Source: Clostridia bacterium
GTDB taxonomy: Bacteria > Bacillota_A > Clostridia > Christensenellales > Aristaeellaceae
Assembly (NCBI GenBank): GCA_017517815.1
Contig: JAFWYA010000014.1
Span: 1-64,000 of the forward strand
Reading direction: 5' to 3'
DNA: 64,000 bases
Position 1 is the stretch's first letter; each line of letters begins with the position of its first letter. Under the pieces are notes generated by a model. That model saw only the letters and a program-made list of their open reading frames with translations. It searched no databases and was not told the origin of the DNA. The position numbers were made by a program, and so were the translations under genes. Of the stretch, positions 40,197 through 49,193 are shown in pieces.

Positions 40197-41258
40197 CTAT
40201 ATTGATAAGGAATTATTCTCGTTAATTTGTTTTGTTTCCTTTATACGCTTAGGAACAATGTTCGTTAGCTTTGAAAATATATTATTACTTGTTACATGCA
40301 CTCTTTCGCCAAGTTCAAGATTGCTTGCATCAAAATAATCGCAGATTTTTGAACGAATTCTATCTTCGTGTTGCAAGAATCTATGATAATGTAGTGCGTC
40401 GCTTGGTGCATCGTAGGAATAAATGATAACTTGCATATCTGATTTTTGGCTCAAAACTTTCTCTATGCGTTCCCACCAGATTTGGTCGGTCATACCAAGT
40501 GACATACCATAAATATACACCAAATCACTCTTTTGCAGAATTGCATGCGCAAGACTATCCGTTCCGTTTTCGAACATCAAATTTGCAGTTGGCTTAATTA
40601 AACGATCTGCTTCAAATGGGCTATGCTTTTCAAATATTTTCATATTTGCAATTTGTGATTCATCATTGACACCCAATATCATATCCTTATCCGTATAGCC
40701 ATGAACATGAATATATTTCCCTATTGCATTTTCATATAAAGTATTACCATGTTGACGTCTTCCTAGGGTCTTTCCTTCAATCGACGACAGTGCTTTATCA
40801 GTTGTTCGAGTATAATTAAAAATGATAAAGTTATATGTAAAGCCACCAGAAAAATTCTGAATGTGCGAATCTATCTCTCGTTTTCTTTGGGGACGAAAGC
40901 CTTCCTGCCAGTTTTTAAGTCCATAAGCCATGGCTTTGCCTAAAGCATCCAAAGCTCCCTCGTCCAATCTCTTTTCTTCATTTGTTAGGTATTCAGCCAA
41001 TTTGTCAAAGATGTCATCATAGCACTCCATGAATGCTATTGCTGCATCATCTCCGGTATAGTCTTTTGTAATTTGACCTAATGCCAATTCTACATCAGAC
41101 CAGTTTTCCCAATCTTGGCTTATCTTTTGTTTGAAATAAGATACTCTTGGAGAATCACCGTCAGTATGGCTGAGATAATGTTTCAAAAAATGGCGATAGG
41201 CTGTTTCTAGACCCAAATTGAGATCAAAGCCGTTGCCGATCATAAATGTAATGTTCAC
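40197..41258 (-). CDS. abiH: AbiH family abortive-infection protein
   Basis: A 353-residue protein with the AbiH signature at the N-terminus, GNGFDLNLGLETAYRHFLKHY, followed by the family's FNYT in IIFNYTRTTDK and GVNDESQI and IYGMSLGMTDQIWW further on. AbiH proteins protect against phages by an abortive mechanism not fully worked out. No signal peptide is seen. The start is GTG, with GAGGTG 7 nt upstream. The gene is much more AT-rich than hsdM and hsdR, suggesting separate acquisition. It sits precisely between hsdS and hsdR without breaking the operon, 9 bp after the hsdS stop. Confidence 0.9.
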   Translation of the reverse strand: MNITFMIGNGFDLNLGLETAYRHFLKHYLSHTDGDSPRVSYFKQKISQDWENWSDVELALGQITKDYTGDDAAIAFMECYDDIFDKLAEYLTNEEKRLDEGALDALGKAMAYGLKNWQEGFRPQRKREIDSHIQNFSGGFTYNFIIFNYTRTTDKALSSIEGKTLGRRQHGNTLYENAIGKYIHVHGYTDKDMILGVNDESQIANMKIFEKHSPFEADRLIKPTANLMFENGTDSLAHAILQKSDLVYIYGMSLGMTDQIWWERIEKVLSQKSDMQVIIYSYDAPSDALHYHRFLQHEDRIRSKICDYFDASNLELGERVHVTSNNIFSKLTNIVPKRIKETKQINENNSLSI

Positions 41259-41267
41259 TATAACACC

Positions 41268-42353
41268 TCATCCAAAGTATTGCTGCATTAATGCTTTTTT
41301 GAGTGTTTCAAGTTTGGTTAGGGCAATGTGGATTTTCATTTTTGATTTGTCGGTTTGTTCGGCGAAAGCAGTAAATTCATTCTGCTTGTCTATAGGCGGA
41401 ACAACAAATTCCAATTCTCCAAGGATTTTCAAGGTTAGGTATTTTGTGAGCCCACCCAACGACTGTTGCTGCAGATATACTAATTTGTCTTCGAGTTGAT
41501 ACCTAAAAAGTTGATAAGACCATTTCTCTTTCAATCCCAATACATATGTTCGTTGGTATGCATTAAACTTTCCATTGTAGTATTTGACATCATATTTACC
41601 CGCAGCATTATTGCCAGCCAACAGCAAAGCCTCTTGATCAAAATCATATTTATCAATTCTGAACACTTCTTTTGCACAAGTGAAAAATGGATACTCACCA
41701 TTCTCGACCATAGCATTGGAATCCAGTTTTCCTGTTGTGGTGTTGAATACATCATTCCATTTCAAGGTAGGATATCCCTTGCTATCAAACATCTCGACAA
41801 ATCGGGCTTTGACGAGTTCGTCCAGTTTGGCAAGCTGCTGTTTGCGCAGGGCAATCAGGTCGCTGACTTTATCCAGTATATCCGCAACACTTTTCTGTTC
41901 GCTCTTAGAAGGCAGTGGAACATAGACACCACGAACCATCTCGCTATTCAAATTGTTTACAACTCCACCAACGGCAAGACTTTTGAATTTTTCATAAGTT
42001 ACAGGTGCGCTTAAATAGTAATATAGAAATCGTTTATCAAAAAGGTCGTCTTTATCACGCAAGACCAACCAACCATCGTGGATACATCCATCAATTTTAA
42101 GAATATACGGACGGCCAAAGCTCATAGAATTAGACAGAAGGAAATCACCCGGTTGTACATAACGTGATTTCTTCATTCCTTCAGGAATGATTTTCTGTTC
42201 GGTAGAAGTGATAAACATAGAATCAGTTGTATCACCAATTTTGATCCAATTAATACCATTATCGGAATCAGTAATATATTTGTCAATAGGTCGTGGCGAT
42301 CCGCCACGTTCCACAATACAGACATCCCCAATTTTAACTTTAGGCCACTCCAT
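41268..42353 (-). CDS. hsdS: Type I restriction enzyme, S (DNA specificity) subunit
   Basis: A 361-residue HsdS with two target-recognition domains, each starting near the pattern WxxVKIGDV and LKWNDVFNTTTG, separated by conserved helical spacers (SVADILDKVSDLIALRKQQLAKLDELVKARF and a second one at the C-terminus, KMKIHIALTKLETLKKALMQQYFG). Each TRD reads half of a split recognition sequence. The gene is AT-richer than hsdM, as expected for a variable subunit. The ATG overlaps the hsdM stop as TGATG. Confidence 0.93.
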   Translation of the reverse strand: MEWPKVKIGDVCIVERGGSPRPIDKYITDSDNGINWIKIGDTTDSMFITSTEQKIIPEGMKKSRYVQPGDFLLSNSMSFGRPYILKIDGCIHDGWLVLRDKDDLFDKRFLYYYLSAPVTYEKFKSLAVGGVVNNLNSEMVRGVYVPLPSKSEQKSVADILDKVSDLIALRKQQLAKLDELVKARFVEMFDSKGYPTLKWNDVFNTTTGKLDSNAMVENGEYPFFTCAKEVFRIDKYDFDQEALLLAGNNAAGKYDVKYYNGKFNAYQRTYVLGLKEKWSYQLFRYQLEDKLVYLQQQSLGGLTKYLTLKILGELEFVVPPIDKQNEFTAFAEQTDKSKMKIHIALTKLETLKKALMQQYFG

Positions 42354-43849
42354 CACACCATCCCCTCCAGTTCCTCCAACCCCTGCTGAATCTTCCTTTC
42401 CAGCTCCTTCAGCTCGGCAATGATCTCACTGGTGGGCGGGTATTCCACGGGCACATACTCCGTCTTCTTGTACTTGTTGATGCTCAAATCATACCCGTTG
42501 TCCACGATCTCCTGCTTGGACACAAGGAAGGATTTGTCGGTGCGGGCGCGTTCCTTCTCGCCATCCATGGCATGGAACCGCGCCACAACATCGGGAATGT
42601 CGTTCTCCTTCACAGGGGTGCGCTTGTCATCCAGGCTGAAGCCATCGGCCTGCATGTCGTAGAACCATACGTCGTCCGTGCCGCCGTGGCCGGTTTTGGT
42701 GAACACCAGTATGCCGGTGGATACGCCCGCGTAGGGCTTGAACACGCCCGAGGGCATCGAAATGACGGCCTGCAGGCGATGGTTGTCCACCAGCTCTTTG
42801 CGGATGGCCTTGTGCGCCGTGGAGGAGCCAAACAGCACGCCATCCGGCACGATGCATGCGCAGCGGCCGCCCACCCGCAGCATCCTCAGGAAGAGGGCCA
42901 GGAAGAGCAGCTCGGTCTTTTTGGTTTTGCAAACTTTAAGCAGATCGGCCGATACGGTGTCTGCGTCGAGGCTGCCCTTGAAGGGCGGATTAGCCAGAAT
43001 GAGGGAATATGCATCTTTGTCCGGGTTCTGATCGGACAGGCTGTCGCGGTATTCGATGCTGGGGTTGTCTACGCCGTGGGTCATCATGTTCATGGCGCCG
43101 ATGCGCAGCATGGTGCGGTCCATGTCGTAGCCATGGAACATGTGGTTCATATAGTGGTACTTGCGCTCGCGGTTGAAGAAGATTTCCTGCTTGCGGTTGT
43201 CCTTCAGCCATTCGCCGGCAGCAACCAGAAAGCCGCTGGTGCCACAGGCGGGGTCGCAGATGACGTCCTCAGCCGTGGGCTGCATCAGCTCCACCATCAT
43301 GCGGATGATGTGGCGCGGGGTGCGGAACTGGCCGTTGAGACCCGACTGCGAAATTTTGGACAACAGGTATTCGTATACGTCGCCGCGTACGTCGGCGGTC
43401 TGCAGCTCGTTCATCATGGCATAAATGCCGTCCAGACTGTCCACCACTTTGGAAAGCACCAGCGGCGTGGGCAGCTTGAAAATGGCGTCGTCCATGTATT
43501 TCGAATAGGCGCTGTTTTTATCGGCGTGCAGGTTCTTGATGAAGGGAAAAACCCACTCCTGCATGGTGACGTACATCTGCCCGGCGGGATAGTCGTGGAA
43601 CACCGACCACTTCAGCTGCTGACCGTCGATGGTGCGGTCGCCGATGCGGACTTCACCGGCAAAAATGGATTTGTGCTCCAGCCCCAGCATGGCTGCCTCG
43701 CGGGCGCGCAGGTTGTCGCTGTCGTCCAGGTCGCGGATGAACATCAGGTAGGTGATCTGCTCGATCACGTCCAGCGGGTTCACCAGGCCGCCTGCCGCAA
43801 AAATATCCCAAAGGCTGTCGATTTTGTTTTTCAGTTCCCCGGTGATCAT
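42353..43849 (-). CDS. hsdM: Type I restriction enzyme, M (N6-adenine methyltransferase) subunit
   Basis: A 498-residue HsdM. N-terminal HsdM domain (NKIDSLWDIFAAGG, LMFIRDLDD), then the S-adenosylmethionine motif DPACGTSGFLVAA and the catalytic NPPF of gamma-type adenine methyltransferases, then a C-terminal helical tail. With HsdS it methylates the host recognition sites. Two nearby ATGs exist; 43849 is preferred because GGGAG is 10 nt upstream, giving a start 1 nt after the fic stop. The other, 43858, overlaps fic. Confidence 0.95.
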   Translation of the reverse strand: MITGELKNKIDSLWDIFAAGGLVNPLDVIEQITYLMFIRDLDDSDNLRAREAAMLGLEHKSIFAGEVRIGDRTIDGQQLKWSVFHDYPAGQMYVTMQEWVFPFIKNLHADKNSAYSKYMDDAIFKLPTPLVLSKVVDSLDGIYAMMNELQTADVRGDVYEYLLSKISQSGLNGQFRTPRHIIRMMVELMQPTAEDVICDPACGTSGFLVAAGEWLKDNRKQEIFFNRERKYHYMNHMFHGYDMDRTMLRIGAMNMMTHGVDNPSIEYRDSLSDQNPDKDAYSLILANPPFKGSLDADTVSADLLKVCKTKKTELLFLALFLRMLRVGGRCACIVPDGVLFGSSTAHKAIRKELVDNHRLQAVISMPSGVFKPYAGVSTGILVFTKTGHGGTDDVWFYDMQADGFSLDDKRTPVKENDIPDVVARFHAMDGEKERARTDKSFLVSKQEIVDNGYDLSINKYKKTEYVPVEYPPTSEIIAELKELERKIQQGLEELEGMV

Positions 43850-43850
43850 G

Positions 43851-44909
43851 TCAATCATTCTCCCTGTTCCAAGTATAGGCAGCGTAACGGCCTCCGCTGA
43901 GCTTGAGGATCTCGCCGTTCTTCTGCAGTTCGTTCAGCGTGCGCTGTATGGTGGCCTGGCTGATATCCGGGCATTTTTCCATGATTTCCTTCTTGGTGAT
44001 CTTCCCCAGTGTGTCGCGGATCAGCTCGCGGATGCGATCGGGTTTGGAAAGGCCGGACGCGGTAAGCGTGTGCACGCGGCTGGAAAACTCGCGCTGCGCA
44101 GCCACGATCATGCCCAGCATGTAGCGCACAAAGGGCAGGTAGCTGTTGGCACCTTCGTGCCAGTTGGCAGAGCTTTGCATCAGCGCGTCGTAATAGGTTT
44201 CTTTGGTCTGCTCGATCAGCTTTTCAATGCTGATGTACTTGCCCACAATGTAACCGGAACGGTACAGCAGCAACAGCGTTAGCAGGCGGCTCATGCGGCC
44301 ATTGCCGTCGCCAAACGGATGGATACACAGAAAGTCCAGAATGAACATCGGAATCAGCAAAAGCGGATCCAGCTCGGTGTTGCGCAGCGCTTCATCGTAA
44401 GCGGTGCAGGCTGCCTGCAGCGCCTCAGCCGCCTCCCACGCCGGAACGGGCGCAAAACGAACGAAGCGGTTGCCGTGCTCATCCTCCTGAGCGATCACGT
44501 TGTCCGAGGTTTTGTAGTTTCCGCCAATGCCTTTACCGCTGAATTTGTACAGGTCCCGATGCAACTGCAAAATGATATTGGGCTTCAGGGGAATGTAATC
44601 GTGATTTTGGTGAATGGTGTTAAGCACGTCGCGGTATCCGGCGATCTCCTGCTCATCCCGGGTGGAAGGCATGGTTTTATCCAGCAAAATCTTCTTCAGG
44701 CGGTCATCCGAGGTAAAAATACCCTCAATCTTATTGGATGCCTCGGTACTCTGAATTTTGGCGATTTCAACCAGCTTGGTAAGGCTGTCGCTCTGCGCTT
44801 CAATAAAAAGCGTTTGTTCCCCCTTGTATTCCCGGATCTGCAAAAGAAGAGACACGATCTCCGGCGTAAGAAGTTTGGGGTAAACAGAAGTATAAGAATA
44901 GCCGCGCAT
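43851..44909 (-). CDS. Fic domain protein with class II-type inhibitory motif and C-terminal winged helix
   Basis: A 352-residue Fic protein. The active-site loop HPFGDGNGR (His about 197) is intact, so it should transfer AMP (or another nucleotide moiety) to a protein hydroxyl. The N-terminal inhibitory helix fits (S/T)xxxE(G/N): SNKIEG at about residues 58-63. The C-terminal 70 residues (TKKEIMEKCPDISQATIQRTLNELQKNGEIL) form a winged helix likely to bind DNA. The ATG at 44909 is preceded by AAAGG; a GTG at 44918 is the alternative. It is the first gene of the defence operon and ends 1 nt before hsdM. It may regulate its own promoter, where a 16-bp inverted repeat lies. Confidence 0.92.
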   Translation of the reverse strand: MRGYSYTSVYPKLLTPEIVSLLLQIREYKGEQTLFIEAQSDSLTKLVEIAKIQSTEASNKIEGIFTSDDRLKKILLDKTMPSTRDEQEIAGYRDVLNTIHQNHDYIPLKPNIILQLHRDLYKFSGKGIGGNYKTSDNVIAQEDEHGNRFVRFAPVPAWEAAEALQAACTAYDEALRNTELDPLLLIPMFILDFLCIHPFGDGNGRMSRLLTLLLLYRSGYIVGKYISIEKLIEQTKETYYDALMQSSANWHEGANSYLPFVRYMLGMIVAAQREFSSRVHTLTASGLSKPDRIRELIRDTLGKITKKEIMEKCPDISQATIQRTLNELQKNGEILKLSGGRYAAYTWNREND

Positions 44910-44943
44910 GTTTTTCACCTTTCGTCAACGTTATTCCATCCCT

Positions 44944-45011
44944 ATTATATGCAGGAAGTTGATCATTATCAAGTTCAATTTGATCATTTACGCGAAAATG
45001 ATCAAATTGAA
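44944..45011 (-). promoter_or_regulatory. Promoter and large palindromic operator of the fic/hsd operon
   Basis: On the minus strand TTGATA and TATAAT are exactly 17 bp apart (44944-44972). Immediately upstream lies a perfect 16-bp inverted repeat, TTCAATTTGATCATTT (44974-44989) and its complement (44996-45011), with a 6-nt spacer. A third TTGATCAT-like copy lies in the spacer between -35 and -10. The arrangement suggests a dimeric or tetrameric repressor covering the promoter. Confidence 0.85.
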
Positions 45012-45136
45012 TGGCTGGTTTGATGAAAAGTTACTGGACGAACAGGTTCTGCTGTTCAGTTCTTTCGGCTTATCCGGCTGGACGTGGACATAAGCTCTCT
45101 GAAAGCAGACATCAACTAAGAACAAAAACCGCATAT

Positions 45137-45167
45137 GAAAAGCCCCCGGCTTTGCCGGGGGGCTTTT
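45137..45167. terminator. Bidirectional terminator between AraC gene and defence operon promoter
   Basis: Stem AAAAGCCCCCGGC/GCCGGGGGGCTTTT with a TTT loop, flanked by A and T residues. The 125 bp between it and the operator (45012-45136) shows no supportable gene. Confidence 0.85.
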
Positions 45168-45171
45168 CCCG

Positions 45172-45978
45172 TCATCCTTCCGCGCTGCGTATCAGGTTGC
45201 GCTGACGATATTCTCCGGGGGTCATGCCGGTGACGGATTTGAAGATTTTACCAAAGTAGCTGGGACTTTCAAAGCCGCATACCTGGCATACATACAGCGC
45301 ACTGTGACCTTCGCTTAAAAAGGCCTTGGCCTGCTGAATGCGGATACTGCGCAGTTTGTTCATCACGGTGATGCCGGTCAGCTGCTTGTAATGCTGGCAG
45401 ATGGAGAATTTGTCCACACCGATATGGTCGGCCAGATCGTCCAATGTGATGGGCTCGTTGAAGTGACTTTCCATATATTGATTGATCTGCACCACGCGCC
45501 GCGACCATTCCGACGAAGGCAGCGTGACCTGCTCAAACAGGTTGAGCACGAATGCATAGCCGTCTGCGGAGCGGGCGGCGATGTTTTTTTTGCGGATGCT
45601 GTGCTTCAGCGACGTCAGCGCGGCGATCATGTGGTCGCTTGCGTCAAAAATCAGATAGTCGCCAATGTTGTAATAATCCAGCATCGCCTCTGCACCGCTG
45701 CCGCGAAAGGTGAGCCACGCCGTCGAAAAAACGTCTCCGGTGGCTTCATAGGTGATGGGTGTTTTCTGGCGGGTAAAGATGCCCTGATTTTTGTGCAGCT
45801 TCAGCTGCCTGTCCTGCAGGGTGAACAGGCCTTCGCCCGCCGTTACATACAAAAAATGGTGAAATGAGGCGCCTTCCGGGCGGGCAATTGATGGCTGAAA
45901 GGCCTGCGAACCGATGGTGGTAATGAGAAAGGGCAGCTTTTCATAGTTTGGATCCTTGATTTCAAAAAACATAAACAA
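45172..45978 (-). CDS. AraC family transcriptional regulator
   Basis: A 268-residue regulator with an N-terminal cupin-like sensor (ASFHHFLYVTAGEGLFTLQ) and a C-terminal pair of helix-turn-helix motifs (ITLDDLADHIGVDKFSICQHYKQLTG and ALYVCQVCGFESPSYFGKIFKSVTGMTPGEYR, quoted here by their ends only in essence). It is divergent to the sugar ABC/GH2 operon and should sense its sugar and activate it. The start may be TTG 45978, with AAGGA 8 nt upstream, or ATG 45972. Confidence 0.9.
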   Translation of the reverse strand: MFMFFEIKDPNYEKLPFLITTIGSQAFQPSIARPEGASFHHFLYVTAGEGLFTLQDRQLKLHKNQGIFTRQKTPITYEATGDVFSTAWLTFRGSGAEAMLDYYNIGDYLIFDASDHMIAALTSLKHSIRKKNIAARSADGYAFVLNLFEQVTLPSSEWSRRVVQINQYMESHFNEPITLDDLADHIGVDKFSICQHYKQLTGITVMNKLRSIRIQQAKAFLSEGHSALYVCQVCGFESPSYFGKIFKSVTGMTPGEYRQRNLIRSAEG

Positions 45979-46012
45979 CCAATATCCTTATAGTTTTTCC
46001 AATATCATTAGA

Positions 46013-46041
46013 TTTACATTTTGTCCATAAAACACTATAAT
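46013..46041 (+). promoter_or_regulatory. Promoter of the sugar ABC/GH2 operon
   Basis: TTTACA and TATAAT spaced 17 bp on the plus strand, 100 bp before the binding-protein start. It lies in the AraC-divergent gap. Confidence 0.75.
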
Positions 46042-46103
46042 TCTGCAATGTCAGGATAACACGCTGATGAAAAATCGTCAAGATTTTTCTATTCTTATTG
46101 TGC

Positions 46104-46121
46104 CAAATGCGTATGCATTTG
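46104..46121 (+). promoter_or_regulatory. Inverted repeat in the leader of the ABC/GH2 operon
   Basis: CAAATGC/GCATTTG perfect inverted repeat with a 4-nt spacer, between promoter and ribosome binding site. It could be an operator for a LacI-type protein or a catabolite-control site; no consensus cre is evident. Confidence 0.45.
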
Positions 46122-46143
46122 AATAGAGTAAGGAGGTATTCCC

Positions 46144-47394
46144 ATGAAAAAACTGCTGTCCCTCGTACTGGCTGTGGCGCTGCTTGCGACCATGAGCATG
46201 GCCGCTTTGGCTGAAAGCGACAAGGAACTGACCGTCTGGTATTCCGGCGGCGTCAACGGCAAGGCCATCCGCAAGGCTGCCGAGCTCTACACCGCCGCCA
46301 ACCCCGACGTGACCATCAACATTGAAGAAGTGGCCACCAGCGACCGCGAGACCCGCCTGACGGTTGCGCTGTCCTCCGGAGATATGAGCGGCATGCCCGA
46401 CGTGACCCTCTTCCAGGACTACAGCTCTCAGAAGTTCCTGCAGTTCTTCCCCGGCAACTTTGTGGAACTGAGCTCCGCATTCGATTTCAGCCAGTTCGCC
46501 GCCGATAAGGTAGGCTACTGGACGTACGACGGCGACGTGTACGGCCTGCCCTTCGACAGCGCTGCCAGCGCCACCTTCGCCCGCCTGGATTATCTTGAGG
46601 CCGCCGGCTATACCCTGGACGACCTGAAGGGCATCACCTGGGACGAGTTCATCGAGATCGGCCTGAAGGTGAAGGAAGCCACCGGCAAGTACATGCTGAC
46701 CGAAACCAACTATGGCAACCTGCTGATGGTGCTGGTGAAGTCCTCCGGCAAGTGGTACTTCAATGAGGACGGCACCGCCAACATGATCAACAATCCCGGC
46801 GTTGTGGCCGCTGTGGAAACCATCAAAAAGCTGCATGAGAGCGGCATCGTGAAGGAAAACAGCGACTGGGCCAGCTACATTGCGTCCCTTAACAACGGCG
46901 ATGCCGTGTGCACCGTGACCGGCAACTGGATCCTCGGCTCCATCGTGGGCGCTCAGGACCAGAGCGGCAAGTGGGGCATGACCAACATCCCCTCCATGGG
47001 CGAAGGCTTCGGCCACTACTCCAGCAACGGCGGCTCCTCCTGGGTGATCCTCGAAAGCTCTCAGAAGAAGGATCTGGCCAAGGATTTCCTGAAGATCTTC
47101 ACGGATGACACCTTCAACACCTTCGTCATCAACGAGCTGGCTACCGTTCCCACCTATCTGCCCGCGCAGAACCTCGACTGCATCAAGGCTCCCTACGCCT
47201 TCACCAACGGCCAGGCTGTGTTTGCCGACATCATGGACTACACCGCCAAGACCCCGGTGATCGAGTATGGTCCCTTCAACTCTGAAGTGGAAGCCAATAT
47301 GCTGGTCGCCGTTGAGGAAGTGTTCGCCGGCAAGTCGGTGGCGGATGCGCTTCAGACTGCTGAAGAAACCGTGAACTTCCTTATCGAGGAATAA
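46144..47394 (+). CDS. Sugar ABC transporter solute-binding protein (family 1)
   Basis: A 416-residue secreted binding protein. Signal peptide MKKLLSLVLAVALLA... ends at AALA before ESDKE; no lipobox cysteine. The mature part starts LTVWYSGGVNGK, the first strand of family 1 binding proteins, and includes YGLPFDSAASATFARLDYLE and GSSWVILESSQKKDLAKDF, both typical of sugar-binding members. AAGGAGG lies 7 nt before the ATG. It is first in the operon with two permeases and a GH2 beta-galactosidase, so a beta-galactoside is the likely ligand (inference). Confidence 0.92.
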   Translation: MKKLLSLVLAVALLATMSMAALAESDKELTVWYSGGVNGKAIRKAAELYTAANPDVTINIEEVATSDRETRLTVALSSGDMSGMPDVTLFQDYSSQKFLQFFPGNFVELSSAFDFSQFAADKVGYWTYDGDVYGLPFDSAASATFARLDYLEAAGYTLDDLKGITWDEFIEIGLKVKEATGKYMLTETNYGNLLMVLVKSSGKWYFNEDGTANMINNPGVVAAVETIKKLHESGIVKENSDWASYIASLNNGDAVCTVTGNWILGSIVGAQDQSGKWGMTNIPSMGEGFGHYSSNGGSSWVILESSQKKDLAKDFLKIFTDDTFNTFVINELATVPTYLPAQNLDCIKAPYAFTNGQAVFADIMDYTAKTPVIEYGPFNSEVEANMLVAVEEVFAGKSVADALQTAEETVNFLIEE

Positions 47395-47463
47395 TCTTCT
47401 CTGCGCAGGGAGGATGCCATGTGCACCTCCTTGCGCTTTCAGCATATCCGGGAGGTACTGCCG

Positions 47464-48360
47464 ATGATCAACGTTCGCCCCCGCAGACCCATTTCACTGG
47501 AGCGTAAAACGCAGCGTATTGGCTGGATGTTCATCATCCCTGCCCTGGCGCTCGTGGTGCTCACCCATTTTTACCCCATGTTTGAAACGCTGCTGCTGTC
47601 GCTTCAGTCCGGCAAGGCCAACAACCTGAAATGGGCTGGCATGCGCAATTATGTGCGCCTGTTCAAAGACGCCACCTTCCTTGCAGCGCTCGAAAACACA
47701 CTGTTTTATCTGGTCGTACAGATCCCGGTCATGCTTTCGCTGGCACTGATCCTTGCGGTACTGGTCAATGACCGAAAACTGAAGGGACGCGGAATTTACC
47801 GCACGCTCATCTTTTTGCCGGCTGTCACGTCGCTGGCCTCGTGCTCCATCATCTTCCTGCGCCTGTTTGCAAATGACGGCTATATCAACACGCTGCTTCT
47901 GAATACCGGTGTCATCAGCGAATACATCGATTTTCTGGCCAACAAATGGTCTGCCCGTGCGATCATCATTCTGGTGATGACCTGGCGCTGGACAGGTACG
48001 AACATGATCTACTTCCTTTCGGGACTGCAAAACATCGATGACAGCCTGTATGAAGCTGCCGCCATCGATGGAGCGACCGGCGTGCAGGCATTCACGCGCA
48101 TCACCATGCCGCTGCTCAAGCCCACCATTCTTTTGACCACCATCACCTCCACCACCGGCACGATGAAGCTGTTTGACGAGGTTTACAATATCACCGGCGG
48201 CGGTCCCGCCAACGGCACCATTACGCTGTCGAATTATCTGTATCAGCTGTGCTTCGGCGGCGTGCCGCAGTATGGCTATGCATCCGCCATCGCCTATATC
48301 ATCTTCCTCATCGCTGCTCTGCTTGCCTTTATCCAGATGAAAGTGGGTGACAAGGAATGA
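47464..48360 (+). CDS. Sugar ABC transporter permease (CUT1, MalF/UgpA-like)
   Basis: A 298-residue permease with six helices and the EAA loop YEAAAIDGATGVQAFTRITMP. It begins with a short basic cytoplasmic segment (RPRRPISLERKTQR). GGGAGGT lies 8 nt before the ATG at 47464; a longer upstream reading exists but lacks an RBS. It forms a heterodimer with the next permease and overlaps it by 4 nt (ATGA). Confidence 0.92.
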   Translation: MINVRPRRPISLERKTQRIGWMFIIPALALVVLTHFYPMFETLLLSLQSGKANNLKWAGMRNYVRLFKDATFLAALENTLFYLVVQIPVMLSLALILAVLVNDRKLKGRGIYRTLIFLPAVTSLASCSIIFLRLFANDGYINTLLLNTGVISEYIDFLANKWSARAIIILVMTWRWTGTNMIYFLSGLQNIDDSLYEAAAIDGATGVQAFTRITMPLLKPTILLTTITSTTGTMKLFDEVYNITGGGPANGTITLSNYLYQLCFGGVPQYGYASAIAYIIFLIAALLAFIQMKVGDKE

Positions 48361-49178
48361 ACTTCCGCGGCAAAAAAAGCTATTTCTGGCGTCATGCTCT
48401 GCTCATCGTATGCTCGCTCATCACGTCGCTGCCTTTTGTGTGGATCATCATCTGCTCCACCAACACATCGGTGGATGTGCTGCGCGGCCGGCTGACGCTT
48501 GGCAGCAATCTGGGCGTCAATTTTCAGACGCTGGTGGACACCGGTCGCTTTCTGCCGGCGTTCAAAAACTCCGTCATCTATTCGGTCACCACAACGCTTC
48601 TGGCCGTATGCATTTCTTCAGCTGCAGGCTATGGCTTTGTGGTGTATCGTTCCAAAGCCAAGGATACCGTGATGGCCGTCATCCTTCTGTCGATGATGAT
48701 TCCCACGGCGGCCATTCTCATTCCGATGTTCCGCCTGTTCAGCCGCATGAAGATGCTCAACACCATCTTCGCCTTTATGCTGCCGTCGCTGGCCACCGCA
48801 TTTCTGATTTTTCTGTTCCGCCAGGCTTCGCAAAGCTTTCCGGGCGAAATCATTCAGGCGGCGCGCATTGATGGGCTGGGCGAATGGATGATCTTCTTCC
48901 GCATGTTCATCCCCACGATGAAGCCGGTGTATTCCACCGCCATCGTGATGACGTTTATGAATACGTGGAATGCCTTCCTGTGGCCGCTGGTGGTGATGAC
49001 CGATTCTCAGAAAACCACCATGCCGGTATTCCTGTCGCTGCTGACGGACAGCGGCTATACGCCGGACTACGGCGCGATCATGCTGGCGGTCACGGTGACC
49101 ACGCTGCCTACGCTGATCATCTTCTTTGCACTGCAGAAGAGCTTTATCAATGGGTTGACCGGTTCTGTAAAAGGATAA
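48357..49178 (+). CDS. Sugar ABC transporter permease (CUT1, MalG/UgpE-like)
   Basis: A 273-residue permease with six helices. The EAA segment IIQAARIDGLGEWMIFFRMFIP is present and the protein ends with KSFINGLTGSVKG, typical of MalG-type partners. No ATPase gene is linked; a shared MsmK-type ATPase is expected. Confidence 0.92.
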   Translation: MNFRGKKSYFWRHALLIVCSLITSLPFVWIIICSTNTSVDVLRGRLTLGSNLGVNFQTLVDTGRFLPAFKNSVIYSVTTTLLAVCISSAAGYGFVVYRSKAKDTVMAVILLSMMIPTAAILIPMFRLFSRMKMLNTIFAFMLPSLATAFLIFLFRQASQSFPGEIIQAARIDGLGEWMIFFRMFIPTMKPVYSTAIVMTFMNTWNAFLWPLVVMTDSQKTTMPVFLSLLTDSGYTPDYGAIMLAVTVTTLPTLIIFFALQKSFINGLTGSVKG

Positions 49179-49193
49179 AGATGAGGTGTATGT

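Noticed and set aside
45011..45205. A short plus-strand frame after the fic operator
   Set aside because: It runs through the terminator hairpin and lacks an RBS; no family resemblance.
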